Assembly (NCBI GenBank): GCA_016196035.1
Contig: JACPYM010000036.1
Location: 1 to 64,000, forward strand
DNA: 64,000 nt
Direction of reading: 5' to 3'
DNA from: Acidobacteriota bacterium
GTDB taxonomy: Bacteria; Acidobacteriota; Blastocatellia; RBC074
Positions 29,601 to 39,338 of the stretch are shown piece after piece. Below the pieces are notes generated by a model. It was not told the DNA's origin and searched no databases. It worked only from the letters and a program-made list of their open reading frames with translations. Every line of letters begins with the position of its first letter. The stretch's first letter is position 1. Position numbers and translations under genes: made by a program.

Positions 29601-30651
29601 CCTGCGCGCGACCGAAGAACGCTTCCGGTTGTTATTCAAACGCAATCTGGCTGGTGTTTATCGCGCGACTGCCGAAGGCCAATATCTGGAATGCAATGAC
29701 GCTTATGCGACGATGTTCGGCTTTGCCTCGCCCGAAGAGTTAAAGGACACCGAGGCCTGGTGGATCTACCCGGATCAGCAACTGCGCGCCGAGATGCTCG
29801 AACAATTGCGCCGTCAAGGCGGTTTGAATAACTATGAAATGCAATTGCGGCGCAAAGACGGCAGTGCCGTGTGGGCGTTGGCCAATATCACTTACCGCGA
29901 GGCCGATGGGCAGACCCCGGCGATCATCGAGGGCATCGCGCTGGACATCACCAAACGTAAACTCGATGAAGCCAAACTGGCCGAATCGCGCGAACAGTTG
30001 CGCGCCCTGTCCGCCCGGCTGGCGGCCATTCGCGAAGAGGAACGCACCGCCATCGCCCGTGAGATACACGATTCGCTGGGCCAGATGTTGACCGGGCTGA
30101 AGCTGGATGTGGCCTGGCTGCATAAACGTTTGACCAACGGCACGTCGGGCGATGCCCAGGAAGCCCTGGTGCAAAAGGCCGAGGGCATGGCGAGTTTACT
30201 GGATGACACCATCCAAACCGTGCGCGATCTGGCGACGCAATTACGACCGGGCGTGCTGGATACGCTGGGCCTCACCGCCGCCATCGAATGGCAGGTGCAG
30301 GATTTCCAGGCGCGCACCGGCATCGAATGCGAAATCTGGCTTTGCCCGGAACCCAAAGATTTGCCCCAGGAAAAAGCCACCGCGTTGTTCCGCATCCTGC
30401 AAGAGATTCTGACCAACATCATCCGGCACGCTGACGCCACCCGCGTGGTGATTCATTTGCTGCCCAGAGAAAACGCCTTGCTCCTGAGTGTGGCGGATAA
30501 CGGGCGCGGCATTACTACCGGCAATCTGCGCGATGGCAAATCGCTGGGGTTGCTGGGCATGCGCGAACGCGCGCTGATGGTCGGCGGTGAGGTTGATTTT
30601 GAAGGTTCCCATGAACGCGGTACGACCGTGACGGTCAAGGTGCCGGTGTAA
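23674..30651 (+). CDS. Giant soluble sensor histidine kinase with 16 PAS domains (HisKA_3/NarL-type)
   Basis: 2325 residues, no signal peptide or membrane segment. After a low-complexity N-terminus, 16 PAS/PAC units follow at a spacing of about 120-135 residues, from about 95 to 2100. Most end in DITERKxAE-like linkers. Units 2-6 (218-845) share QFNQxII...EGIxVYDRxLxxxxWNPAME, and units 12-15 share the FAKAFNxxPxPMAI pattern, so both sets arose by internal duplication. The kinase core is HisKA_3 with REIHDSLGQ (phospho-acceptor His2132), then a HATPase with DNGRGI and LGLLGMRERA. It should autophosphorylate and pass phosphate to the response regulator 51 bases downstream. The number of PAS units suggests several cytosolic cues or a long signalling rod. 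Confidence 0.93.
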   Translation: MKSSNGHKAAIVEAGQTKNLNGRQVKNGKAAEPLPDLLPLDEVETRPNFDTPSTRSTRSLKPRKGQTGKLQQWLAQFDESQTQKKNTVSESLGFLQTLVEGSPDAIFIKDGEGRYLFVNDTFGAWMQRDPHAVLGKTDTELFHQAIAQKLAESDPQVLADGRAFTEEIWLDDGAPENAGAERSLLTTKVPFRDKDNQIVGLFGMARDNTLRKLMEEELREAKQFNEQVIAHAREGVVVYDADLRYIVWNSFMEEFSGLPRHRVIGRHPLEVFPTIRESGMMEQIERALAGETIIGADTLVNSAQGAKTAWARCLFGPLRDAKGDVTGVIGLISDISEYKRTEARLRRSQQFNHQVIANASEGIAVYDRELRCMVWNPVLEDLSGLMGDDVLGRPILELAPAWRAAGLGQMLQQALQGDTVEAPDFLMGPQGDRWVSARYSPLTDNDEQVIGVIGILTDVTARRQAEDALRESQQFNQQIIDSALEGIAVYDRELTVVVWNPAMAEITGTHSAQVLGENVIQVFPYLESTESPAYWRRALAGETIRGRQFAFSGHSDKWVEASYGPLCNPHGEIVGVLVTMRDITARKRAEEALQASQEFNGQIITNARDGIIVYDSTLTYLLWNPAMEEISGWRAEDLVGRRAVEVFPAMSGAGIYERLERALRGETLPREDIAYDFGLKKGFYSRLDAPLRDETGAIVGVISTVSEITDRKKAEAELLESKQFNQEIIASANEGIVVYDRDFYVRIWNPAMETFSGLPAAQVLGQNIFDLYPEFLETAVPERLNEALAGKTSVSKDFQLRTAGLAQPAWLAARYGPHRNRAGEVVGVISVIRDVTARKLAEDQLRKSEERYREILATLQDGYWELDLNAQLSFFNEAVCEIFGRTQEEMNGRGVQQFLAEETKQRAHEMFRQLLKTGVPVKTFEFEIVRPDATARALETSITLMRQADGSPGGFRGIVRDVTERKQAERLIKERDERFRALIENSYDGIVLISADNKTLYISPSYTRQHGYSLEEVLDTTGADRIHPDDWPKLNQLRENLAPGASVPIEYRLCAKTGGYRWVEGRITNLLEEPSVCAYVLNFHDISERKAAETERAQAEAKLQASEARFRALVENGFDGISLQDAEGRITYVSPAYERVLGYLPEEVLGRQPLARVHPDDVDEALRAREEVGQTPGASRSLQFRTQHKDGSWRWLEVTMTNLLQQPDVGSIIVNFRDITERRASEVAVRESEEKFRAIWDNALDGMLIVNDDMQYVDANPAACRLYGVTRAELLAQTMADFVKPDNKDVARRSLQKLVEQGERTGHFQLLRSDHTLHEIEYNARANFLPGLHLSMMRDVTERHRAAESLRTSEEQYRSLVSVLEEGILMLDSEGELLTCNESCERILGARRDALRERALINPEWRAIREDGTPFPADEAPSVVTLRTGKPCSGVVLGVIRPDGNHKWLSVSSQPVFHQDSDELQAVVLSISDITQRKHAEAALRESELRFSAAFDDSPLAVSLTEQATECFVNVNQAWCKLFGITSVEAIGHTELELGLWEAADERAELYRQMALHGGAWEQEARLKTCAGRIVQALVSVRAMTLGQKQYVIVLVHDITERKLAEERFAKAFNANPSPMAISSLPAGKIVQVNETWASFTGFDFDETRGKTAAELEMWVEPGHRERFFALLEQQGRVREFETCLRRKDGAVHTILLSGETIDLGGQPHMLSSVTDITARKQAEEDVRVSQERFAKAFNACPEPMVLQRLENGCYISVNRACLTALGLEEDEMLGRTADAIDLWVNADQRRAMGETLRKVGEVRDVECDYYVGSGRIGHFLVSAEIIEIEGVQHVLSVARDITERKRAEEALRASEERFAKAFNSSPQPIAITSLPEGRFVTVNEAWTRVMGHSVEDTIGRDAVELDLWVNRAQRKQMNAKLSRGETIRDQELTLRAKNGELRYLIVYGEAIQLAGEDYLLLTAQNVTERKLAEQALRATEERFRLLFKRNLAGVYRATAEGQYLECNDAYATMFGFASPEELKDTEAWWIYPDQQLRAEMLEQLRRQGGLNNYEMQLRRKDGSAVWALANITYREADGQTPAIIEGIALDITKRKLDEAKLAESREQLRALSARLAAIREEERTAIAREIHDSLGQMLTGLKLDVAWLHKRLTNGTSGDAQEALVQKAEGMASLLDDTIQTVRDLATQLRPGVLDTLGLTAAIEWQVQDFQARTGIECEIWLCPEPKDLPQEKATALFRILQEILTNIIRHADATRVVIHLLPRENALLLSVADNGRGITTGNLRDGKSLGLLGMRERALMVGGEVDFEGSHERGTTVTVKVPV

Positions 30652-30702
30652 CCTGGCAGCGGAGCTTATTCAGCTTGCGCCCAGTGATAAAGGAGAAAGA
30701 CG

Positions 30703-31329
30703 ATGTTCAAAGTTTTATTGGTGGATGATCACGCCGTCGTCCGGCGCGGTATGCAACAAATTATTGCCGAAGAGGCCGACCAATGGCTGACAGGCGAAGC
30801 GCCCAATGCCACCGAAGCGTGGCAGCGTTTGCGCAGTGAACCGTGGGACGCCGCCGTGCTCGACCTGACCATGCCCGACAAGAACGGCCTGGATTTACTG
30901 GTCGAGATCAAACGGGAGTTCCCGGCGCTGCCCTGCTTGCTATTAAGCATGCATCCGGAAGATCAATTCGCTTTGCGGGCGTTGAAACTGGGCGCGTCCG
31001 GCTATTTGACCAAAGAAAGCGCGCCGCACGAATTACTCAACGCGTTGAAAAAGATTGTCTGCGGCGGACGCTATATCAGCCAGACGCTGGCCGAAAAATT
31101 GGCCTTCCCCGAAGAGAGCAATCGCCCGCAACCCGAACTGCTCTCGGAGCGCGAATATCAGGTTTTGAAAATGCTCGCGTCCGGCAAGACTTCGACCGAG
31201 ATTGCCAACATGCTGGCGCTCAGCGTGAAAACCATCAGCACCTATCGCGCGCGCATCCTGACCAAAATGAAAATGCGCAACAACGCCGAATTGACCTATT
31301 ACGCCGTGCAGAACGGCCTGGTCGGTTGA
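30703..31329 (+). CDS. NarL/FixJ-family response regulator
   Basis: 208 residues. Receiver domain (1-120) with acidic pair DD8-9, phospho-acceptor Asp54 (VLDLTMP) and conserved Lys104 (LTKES). A LuxR-type HTH (about 140-205) reads LSEREYQVLKMLASGKTSTEIA...SVKTISTYRARIL. It has an AAAGGAGAAAG ribosome-binding site. It directly follows the 16-PAS kinase of the matching HisKA_3 class, so the two form a two-component system. The target genes are not evident. Confidence 0.95.
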   Translation: MFKVLLVDDHAVVRRGMQQIIAEEADQWLTGEAPNATEAWQRLRSEPWDAAVLDLTMPDKNGLDLLVEIKREFPALPCLLLSMHPEDQFALRALKLGASGYLTKESAPHELLNALKKIVCGGRYISQTLAEKLAFPEESNRPQPELLSEREYQVLKMLASGKTSTEIANMLALSVKTISTYRARILTKMKMRNNAELTYYAVQNGLVG

Positions 31330-31337
31330 TCTCAAGT

Positions 31338-31371
31338 GAAGCGGGGCTTGCCGCACGCTGCCCCGCGCTTG
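31338..31371 (+). terminator. Possible terminator after the two-component operon
   Basis: AAGCGGGGC pairs with GCCCCGCGCTT around a 12-base loop, 10 bases past the response-regulator stop. No T-run follows, so it may be only a 3'-end hairpin. Confidence 0.4.
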
Positions 31372-31695
31372 GCTGGGCTACTTGCTTAGCGCCAATCATG
31401 CTAGACTCCGCCCGCATCTCGTAGTGAAACCCTTGCAGTTAGCCGCGCGTGGCGCGTGGCTGGCTGTAACTGTCCAGCGTTTCGACGAATTGCCAGTTGT
31501 CACGGTACGGACATCATCGTTGCACCCCAAGTCCGCCCGGTAAGCCGTTTGGCCGTGGCGGGAAATAATTCAGCCCCAAAGAAAATCCTGTTCTTACCTA
31601 ACTCAGTGGTCTGCTGGCCCGGTGCCCGCCTTAGCTGGCTGTCCATTTTTACCGGCGTGCTGCTTACGCCGTGTTGTTTGCGAAGGAGCTTCTCG
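31372..31695. other. Intergenic region before the secreted hypothetical protein
   Basis: The downstream frame stays open leftward to 31456, but the text is unlike a protein N-terminus (many Cys and Arg) and the next gene has a well-placed internal start. Treated as non-coding leader. Confidence 0.5.
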
Positions 31696-33141
31696 ATGAA
31701 CAAAGAATTGCCGTGTGATCAAGCAAGCGTTTTGCCAGGCCGTGTGCGCGGCATGGTGGTGAGAAATGTCCTGCCCATTCTCTTCGTGCTGCTCTCTGCC
31801 GGTGTCAGCGCGCGTGCCGGCGATGCGCTGTATTTTACCTTTCAAGATGCCACGGATTTGCCCGCCAACCCTTCGAGCATTTTGATTCAGTCGCCGAGTT
31901 TCTTAGACGTTCCGGCAGGCGCGGTGCTCAAAGTTCATCTCATGCGCGGCGATGTACGGCTGTCCACCAGCACGTTGACGTTCGCGCAAGCCGTCAGTAG
32001 TGCGGCTTTGTTACCCGCGCGGCAATTTGCTTCTTTTGTGCCGCAAACTGAAACCAACGTGCAAGGCGAAGTATTGCCGGGCGTTACCCTCGTGGCCGGC
32101 AATGCGGATTTGAACGCCGTGACGCAGGCGCCCTTGCAATATCGGTTTCTTTGGGAGCTTTCCGCTGGTGTGATGGGCACGCCCAGCCGCACGGTGATCA
32201 CCGGCCCGCGCGAGATGTTCGTCATTAAATTCCTGGATTTGAAATTGTGCGCCGTCTCAGCGGCCTCGAAACTGGATGATCAGAAACCCGGTTCGCTGCT
32301 CTTTTTCACCCGCTACACATCCAGCGCCAGCAATGCCGCGCGCGAAAATACGCAACTCAGTCTGACCAATACCAATCCCGGCACTAGCGCGCTTGTGCGG
32401 CTCTTTTTGGTCAATAGCTCGACCTGCGAAGTCAGCAACTTCACGCTGTGTTTGGCCGCCCAGCAAACCGTGAGCTTTGCCTTGAGCGATCTCGATCCGG
32501 GCGTGAAAGGTTACATTATGGCGGTCGCCACCGATGCTGGCGGACGTCCCACCGATTTCAACTGGCTGATTGGGCAAGCCGTCGTCAAGCAACCGCTCGG
32601 CGGGCGCAACGTGTCGGCCTTGCTCAAAGCCTACACCGTCGCCAAGCGCAAAGAAGGAATCGTGACGGCGGATGGCAACAATCAGGCAGAGATGATTTTC
32701 GACAATGTGAATTACGACCGGTTGCCGGCGCAATTGGGGTTCGATGGTGTGCCGACGCAACTCAACGGTTTGAATACGACCCAGCTTTCGTTGTTTCGAC
32801 CCCTGGCGAATTTTGCCGGGAGCGGGAGTTCGACGAACCTGCAAATCACGGGCTTCGGCACGGGCGCTTCAAATCAGGTCGTTTCAACCAGCGGCACCAC
32901 GCCGTTGTCCTGCCTGACGGATGTGAACATCGGCTCGTTGCGCTTGGCGCCGCTAACTGTCAGCAATTTAATTCAGCCCGGCAACTTTGCCTGGTTTTCC
33001 GTTTCGACAACGGAGTTGTTGCCGCTGTTGGGAACGCAACTCACCAGCGGCGAGGTCAATGGCGGCACGACCGCGCGTGTGTTGAGTTACAGCACGGAAT
33101 ATCGCATCAAAATTCCGGTCAGCAGCGCCGCCTGTCCATAG
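31696..33141 (+). CDS. Secreted hypothetical protein
   Basis: 481 residues from the ATG at 31696, preceded by AAGGAG at 10 bases and followed by a signal peptide (VVRNVLPILFVLLSAGVSARA, cleaved before GDALYFTF). The mature part is rich in Ser, Thr, Leu and Asn, with beta-strand-like stretches and no repeats, catalytic motif or anchor that I recognise. Phrases such as FFTRYTSSASNAARENTQLSLTN and VRLFLVNSSTCEVSNFTLC suggest a beta-sandwich fold. It stands alone between the two-component operon and the convergent pseudouridine synthase. Function unknown. Confidence 0.8.
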   Translation: MNKELPCDQASVLPGRVRGMVVRNVLPILFVLLSAGVSARAGDALYFTFQDATDLPANPSSILIQSPSFLDVPAGAVLKVHLMRGDVRLSTSTLTFAQAVSSAALLPARQFASFVPQTETNVQGEVLPGVTLVAGNADLNAVTQAPLQYRFLWELSAGVMGTPSRTVITGPREMFVIKFLDLKLCAVSAASKLDDQKPGSLLFFTRYTSSASNAARENTQLSLTNTNPGTSALVRLFLVNSSTCEVSNFTLCLAAQQTVSFALSDLDPGVKGYIMAVATDAGGRPTDFNWLIGQAVVKQPLGGRNVSALLKAYTVAKRKEGIVTADGNNQAEMIFDNVNYDRLPAQLGFDGVPTQLNGLNTTQLSLFRPLANFAGSGSSTNLQITGFGTGASNQVVSTSGTTPLSCLTDVNIGSLRLAPLTVSNLIQPGNFAWFSVSTTELLPLLGTQLTSGEVNGGTTARVLSYSTEYRIKIPVSSAACP

Positions 33142-33190
33142 TGAGTTTTGTGTAAACGTGCTTGGCACAAAAGAGCGGCCCGCCGAAATT

Positions 33191-34228
33191 TCAAGCTAAG
33201 CCTGCGTTTCGGACTTGATCCAGCAAGGCCGATAGCTCTGCTGGCAAGGGCGCCGTGAAATCCAAACGTTGCCGTGTCGCCGGGTGGGTGAAGCTTAACC
33301 GGGCGGCGTGCAGGAAGGGCCGTTTCAAGCGCGTGACTGCCGCGCGTATTTGCGGATGTTTGAGTTGTTGCGCGCGGCCCGCGTCATAGGTCGTATCTGC
33401 CACGACAGGGTGATTCAGATATGCCAGGTGCACACGTATCTGGTGCGTGCGCCCGGTCTTGATTTCCACCTCCAGCAATGTGAACTCAGCAAAACGTTCC
33501 ACCGCCTGATAAAGCGTCAAGGCGGAGCGTCCCTCTTTGACGACGGCCATTTTCACCCGGCTACGCGGATCACGGCCCAGCGGGGCTTCGATGCGACCGG
33601 CATTCTCTTTGACGTTTCCGTAAACCAACGCAAGATAGTTTTTGCTGACCGTGCGCGCCTCGAATTGTTCGGCCAGGTGCAGGTGCGCCTGGTCTGTCTT
33701 CGCCACGACAATCAGCCCCGAAGTCCCCACATCCAAGCGATGTACGATGCCGGGCCGCGAAACGCCGCCGCGTTTGGGCAGGGCGGCGGCTTGCTGTTGC
33801 AGGTGATGCACCAGCGCATTGGCCAGCGTGCCTGACGTGACGCCCGCGCCCGGATGCGTGACCATGCCAGCGGGTTTGTTGATGACGATCAGGGTGTCGT
33901 CTTCGTAAATGAGGTTGAGCGGGATGTCTTCGGGGACGGCTTCGATGGGCGGCGCTTGCGGAATCGTTCCGGCAATGAATTCGCCCACGGTCAGCCGATG
34001 ACTGGGTTTGACGAGACGGTCGTTGACGGTGATTTCACCGCCCGTGATCGCGCGTTGAATGGCGGAGCGGCTAGCCGTGCTGACTCGTTCGACCAAAAAA
34101 AGATCAAGCCGCTGATTGTCAGCTTCGACGGGGACGGATAACGCCAGGACGGCAGCGGCGCCGTAATCGTCGTCTTCCGCTAATCGTTCTTTTACTTCTT
34201 CACGCGCAGTCGCAGTCGTGTTAGCCAT
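33191..34228 (-). CDS. rluD: 23S rRNA pseudouridine synthase, RluD/RluA family
   Basis: 345 residues from the ATG at 34228. An upstream extension to 34549 is open but overlaps the neighbouring methyltransferase and has no domain content. Residues 38-85 are an S4 RNA-binding domain (QRLDLFLVERVSTASRSAIQ). The catalytic core has INKPAGMVTHPG and GIVHRLDVGTSG with the catalytic Asp166, then SKNYLALVYG and TGRTHQIRVHL. The family isomerises uridine to pseudouridine in large-subunit rRNA. The S4 plus synthase layout fits RluD. No strong ribosome-binding site is visible. Confidence 0.9.
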   Translation of the reverse strand: MANTTATAREEVKERLAEDDDYGAAAVLALSVPVEADNQRLDLFLVERVSTASRSAIQRAITGGEITVNDRLVKPSHRLTVGEFIAGTIPQAPPIEAVPEDIPLNLIYEDDTLIVINKPAGMVTHPGAGVTSGTLANALVHHLQQQAAALPKRGGVSRPGIVHRLDVGTSGLIVVAKTDQAHLHLAEQFEARTVSKNYLALVYGNVKENAGRIEAPLGRDPRSRVKMAVVKEGRSALTLYQAVERFAEFTLLEVEIKTGRTHQIRVHLAYLNHPVVADTTYDAGRAQQLKHPQIRAAVTRLKRPFLHAARLSFTHPATRQRLDFTAPLPAELSALLDQVRNAGLA

Positions 34229-34244
34229 TATTCGATTGGGCACT

Positions 34245-34346
34245 CGTAGCGCAACCCGCCGAGGTTGCGCGGCTTCAGCAAAAGACCACAGGGAGTCCAT
34301 GGTTGGAGTGAAGCAAGCCGCGCAACCTCGGCGGGTTGCGCGACTT
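34245..34346. repeat. Inverted repeat, GCAACCCGCCGAGGTTGCG family (family B), copy 1
   Basis: The arms GCGCAACCCGCCGAGGTTGCG and its near reverse complement flank a 40-base centre; each arm is itself partly palindromic. A related element lies at 41727-41839. It sits in the gap between the rluD-like gene and the methyltransferase. Confidence 0.75.
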
Positions 34347-34404
34347 GGAATGAGGCGCTCTTCGTGCTTGGATTGAGCTTCTCGTAAATATGTCCCGACA
34401 TCTG

Positions 34405-36188
<1,784 letters not shown>

Positions 36189-36189
<1 letters not shown>

Positions 36190-36253
36190 CGGTAGTCGGT
36201 GGTCGGTGGTCGGTAGTCGGTAGTCAATCGAAGGCTACTGACTACTGACTACT
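36189..36253. repeat. Tandem heptamer repeats between the methyltransferase and glycosyltransferase genes
   Basis: Five copies of TCGGTAG or TCGGTGG (36189-36223) face two copies of CTACTGA (36235-36248), giving a small palindromic cluster. It begins on the last base of the methyltransferase ATG and ends on the glycosyltransferase stop codon. It therefore replaces a normal ribosome-binding region for the former. Confidence 0.7.
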
Positions 36254-37436
36254 TTTTGTGCCAGTAGTTAAAGACTTCGTCGTAAACCGCTTGGGTGGCG
36301 CGGGCGGCGCGCTCCCATGAAAAGAGCTGAGCGCGTTCCAGCCCAGCCTGTTGAAAATGTGCGTGCACATTGAAATCACTGAGCAGCGTTGCCATTGCTT
36401 CCGTCAACGCCCGCGCGTCATCGGGAGCGTGCGTGAGACCGGCTTGGCCGACGACTTCCGGCAAGCTGGTCACGTTGCTGGTAATGACCGGCGTACCGCA
36501 GGCCATCGCTTCGAGCGGCGGCAAGCCGAAGCCTTCGTATGATGAAGGATAGACAAAGGCCTGCGCCGCCGAATAAAGCGCGGGCAGGTCGGCATCGTCC
36601 ACATAACCGGTGAACGTGACGTGCTCTTGCAGTTGCAATTCTTCGACGAGCTTGAACACTTCGTCAAAGAGCCAGCCCTTGCCTCCTGCCAGCACCAATT
36701 GTGGGCGCTGTTCGGTCGTCCGCAGCAGGTCGGCGTAGGCACGCAACAACGTCAGCAAATTCTTGCGCGGCTCAATGGTGCCGACGTAAAGCAGATATGG
36801 CCCGCGAATATCGTGCTTTTCCAACACCGGCTGGATTTCATCTTCGCGCAGCGGGTGCAGGTGCGGGCGCGCGGCTTCGGGAATGACGCGCAGCTTGTGT
36901 TCTTTGACGCCCAAATGTTCGATGGTTTCGCGCTTCGTCCATTCGCTGGGCGCGATGATCAGCGTGGCGCGCCGTGCCATCAAGGGCATGCGCCGTTTAC
37001 CGCGTTTGACGTTCTCGTTCTCGTGCGTGTGGGCCTGGGTAAACAGCGATAGATCGTGAATGGTCACGACCGTCGGACAGTTGGCCCACAGCGGAATGCA
37101 GTAGTTGGTGCCATGAAAGACATCGAACGGCGAAATGCGCATCAGCGCAGGCAAGCCCACCAGCCACCAATGGCGGAAGATCGAACGCACCGGTAGAAAT
37201 TGTTTGATCAGATTCGGCGGCTTACTCTGGCCGTTGGAGTGACTGTCGGCCTTGCCATTGCCATTGCTTAACCCGCTGGACTGGCCGTTGAATTCAAAGG
37301 GAAAATCAAAGGGAGAAAGCAGCGTGTACTGGTGTTCGTGATGCGCGCGTGCCAGGGCATCGGCCAATGCGTCCGTATAATGTCCGATGCCTGTTTTTGC
37401 CGCTACTAAGGGAATTGCGTCGAGGCCCACTCGCAT
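36249..37436 (-). CDS. GT4-family glycosyltransferase
   Basis: 395 residues from the ATG at 37436 (a TTG at 37445 is possible). The GT-B fold is visible: the N-terminal acceptor half has GIGHYT; the C-terminal half has [42 protein letters not shown] and the sugar-nucleotide EX7E-type motif [22 protein letters not shown]. It transfers a sugar from a nucleotide donor to a cell-envelope glycan or similar acceptor. An Asn/Gly/Ser-rich insert ([20 protein letters not shown]) near residue 53 is unusual and probably a flexible loop. It is probably co-transcribed with the coiled-coil methyltransferase. Confidence 0.92.
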   Translation of the reverse strand: MRVGLDAIPLVAAKTGIGHYTDALADALARAHHEHQYTLLSPFDFPFEFNGQSSGLSNGNGKADSHSNGQSKPPNLIKQFLPVRSIFRHWWLVGLPALMRISPFDVFHGTNYCIPLWANCPTVVTIHDLSLFTQAHTHENENVKRGKRRMPLMARRATLIIAPSEWTKRETIEHLGVKEHKLRVIPEAARPHLHPLREDEIQPVLEKHDIRGPYLLYVGTIEPRKNLLTLLRAYADLLRTTEQRPQLVLAGGKGWLFDEVFKLVEELQLQEHVTFTGYVDDADLPALYSAAQAFVYPSSYEGFGLPPLEAMACGTPVITSNVTSLPEVVGQAGLTHAPDDARALTEAMATLLSDFNVHAHFQQAGLERAQLFSWERAARATQAVYDEVFNYWHKK

Positions 37437-37548
37437 AGGGCGCAAGCTTACTCATACGCTTCTGGTTTGGCAAATTCGGTTTTAGACAAAGCGCGCGCGT
37501 GTTGTATGCTCCGGCCAAAGCATTCCGCATTCGTCATCCTAAAAACGC

Positions 37549-38580
37549 ATGAATAGTACTGAACTTCGACAAAAACTGCTGGACGATGCCCAGCAATCCA
37601 ATCAAGAAATGGCGGCTGGTTCGTGGTGGCACAGCCTGGATTTGGGCAATGGCCTGGTCACGCCGGGCGTGCATTCGCTGGCCGAATTGCGCGACAACTT
37701 CGGCCATTTCAACTTGCCGGATGATCTGGCCGGACGCAGCGTGCTCGACATCGGCTGCTGGGACGGCTTCTATTCGTTTGAAGCCGAACGGCGTGGCGCG
37801 CGCGTGACCTCGGTGGATTGCTGGCGGCCCGAAAACTTTTTCAAAGCCAAAGCCGCCCTGCATGCGCAGGCTGAATTTCATGAGCTGAGTGTTTACGATG
37901 TGACCAACGCGCGACTGGGCGCGTTCGACATCGTTTTCTTTCTGGGCGTGCTCTATCACCTGCGCCATCCTCTGCTGGCGTTGGAGCGGGTGTGCGAAGT
38001 GACGCGCGATTTCGCCATCATTGAATCGCACGTGGTGGACAAGCTACACGCCGCGCAGGAACCAGTAATGGAATTTTACGAATTCGACGAACTCGGCGGG
38101 CAATATGACAACTGGTGGGGGCCGAATGCCGAGTGCATGGCGCGGATGCTGCGTTCCGCCGGTTTCGCCCGCGTCGAACTGTTGCGGCAGGAAGCCACGC
38201 GCGCGACCTTCAAGGCGCATCGCCATTGGCACGATTATCCGGCCAAGTCCGCACCCACATTGCGACTGCGCGAACTGTTCAACGCCGTGACGATCAAGCC
38301 AGAATTTCCGCGCACGGGGCGGCACGCCTTTTTGGCGGCGCTGGTGGAAGGGCTGCCCACGCACGCGCAACGTTGGGACACACGGGTGGAAATCGGGAGC
38401 TTCGGCATTCATCCGATTTATGTCGGTCCGTCCGGCGATCCAGCCAAGGCTGGTTTGACGCAGATCAATGCGCCGCTGCCGCCGGGGCTGGCGTTAGGCG
38501 AAGCTGCGGTGCGGATTTGGCACGCTGGGCAGCGCACAGAAGACGGCAGGATTGAAGTGATTGAAGGCACGCAATGGTAG
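37549..38580 (+). CDS. CmoB-like (DUF1698) SAM-dependent methyltransferase
   Basis: 343 residues. The Rossmann core has [21 protein letters not shown] (motif I), VTSVDCW, and [22 protein letters not shown]. The text around [15 protein letters not shown] matches the CmoB/DUF1698 group, whose founding member forms the carboxymethoxy or methoxy group at tRNA wobble U34. The C-terminal third is extra, so the substrate may differ. Close relatives are also found in glycan clusters, and this gene is divergent from a glycosyltransferase. No clear ribosome-binding site. Confidence 0.8.
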   Translation: MNSTELRQKLLDDAQQSNQEMAAGSWWHSLDLGNGLVTPGVHSLAELRDNFGHFNLPDDLAGRSVLDIGCWDGFYSFEAERRGARVTSVDCWRPENFFKAKAALHAQAEFHELSVYDVTNARLGAFDIVFFLGVLYHLRHPLLALERVCEVTRDFAIIESHVVDKLHAAQEPVMEFYEFDELGGQYDNWWGPNAECMARMLRSAGFARVELLRQEATRATFKAHRHWHDYPAKSAPTLRLRELFNAVTIKPEFPRTGRHAFLAALVEGLPTHAQRWDTRVEIGSFGIHPIYVGPSGDPAKAGLTQINAPLPPGLALGEAAVRIWHAGQRTEDGRIEVIEGTQW

Positions 38581-38585
38581 GAAAT

Positions 38586-38836
38586 GGGAAAGTCTGGCGA
38601 AGTCTAGAGAAGTCTGGGGAAGTCTCGCTAGTTACCATCTGCAGGTTTGCCTGCGAGAGTTGATTTGCCATGACATTTCCAGACGGCAGTGGTTCAAGCA
38701 GGAGAGATAAAAGAGAGATTACGGAACAGACGGAAATAACGGAACACACGGAACTGGCTTGGTGAGTACTGTTCCGTTTGTTCCGTAATCTCTCTCCTCA
38801 TTGATCCACTACCTTCCAGACTTCGCCAGACTTTAA
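38586..38836. repeat. Nested inverted repeat between convergent genes
   Basis: The outer arms are AAAGTCTGGCGAAGTCTAG near 38586 and its near complement near 38815-38834. The inner arms are GAGATTACGGAACAGACGG and its near complement around 38775-38800. The left outer arm is a run of AGTCTGGGGAAG-like tandem words. It occupies the whole gap and can fold on both strands, so it may act as a two-way transcript end. Confidence 0.7.
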
Positions 38837-38839
38837 GCT

Positions 38840-39190
38840 TTAGCCCGGCGGCCAAGTCATCGGCCGTCCGCCCAGCAAATGGATGTGCAAATGATCAACC
38901 GTCTGGCCGCCCTCGCCGCCCGTATTGATCACGGTGCGAAAGCCGCTTTCGGCAATGCCCAACTGGTTGGCGATCTTGGGTACCAGGCGCAGCAGGTAGC
39001 CCAGCAAGGGTTGGTCGCTCTGACTGGCGTCGTTTAATGAGTCCAGGTGTTCTTTGGGAATCAACAGCACATGGGTGGGTGCCTGTGGGTGCAGGTCGCG
39101 GAAGGCCAGTGCTTGGTCGTCTTCATAGACTTTCTCGGACGGGATCGTGCCCTCCGCAAGTTTGCAAAAGAGGCAATCGGCTTCTGTCAT
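38840..39190 (-). CDS. HIT-family nucleotide-binding hydrolase
   Basis: 116 residues. CLFCKLAEGTIPSEKVYEDD opens the HinT-type fold with its CxxC zinc pair, and the histidine triad is at residues 100-104 (HLHIHLL) near the C-terminus. The family hydrolyses AMP-lysine or purine phosphoramidates. The length and ending (GGRPMTWPPG) match bacterial HinT. AAGGAG lies just upstream of the ATG. Stand-alone gene. Confidence 0.94.
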   Translation of the reverse strand: MTEADCLFCKLAEGTIPSEKVYEDDQALAFRDLHPQAPTHVLLIPKEHLDSLNDASQSDQPLLGYLLRLVPKIANQLGIAESGFRTVINTGGEGGQTVDHLHIHLLGGRPMTWPPG

Positions 39191-39338
39191 TCAAACTCCT
39201 TACAAAAGATAAAATTGATTGAGCGGCGATACTAACACAGACTTTCGCCTTTGCGTGCCGAAGACTGCGCTTGACCGCGCGGGGTTGTTATTTTAGGGTT
39301 GCCGCGTCCCCTGGCAGCTTTTCACGAGGTAAATTACG

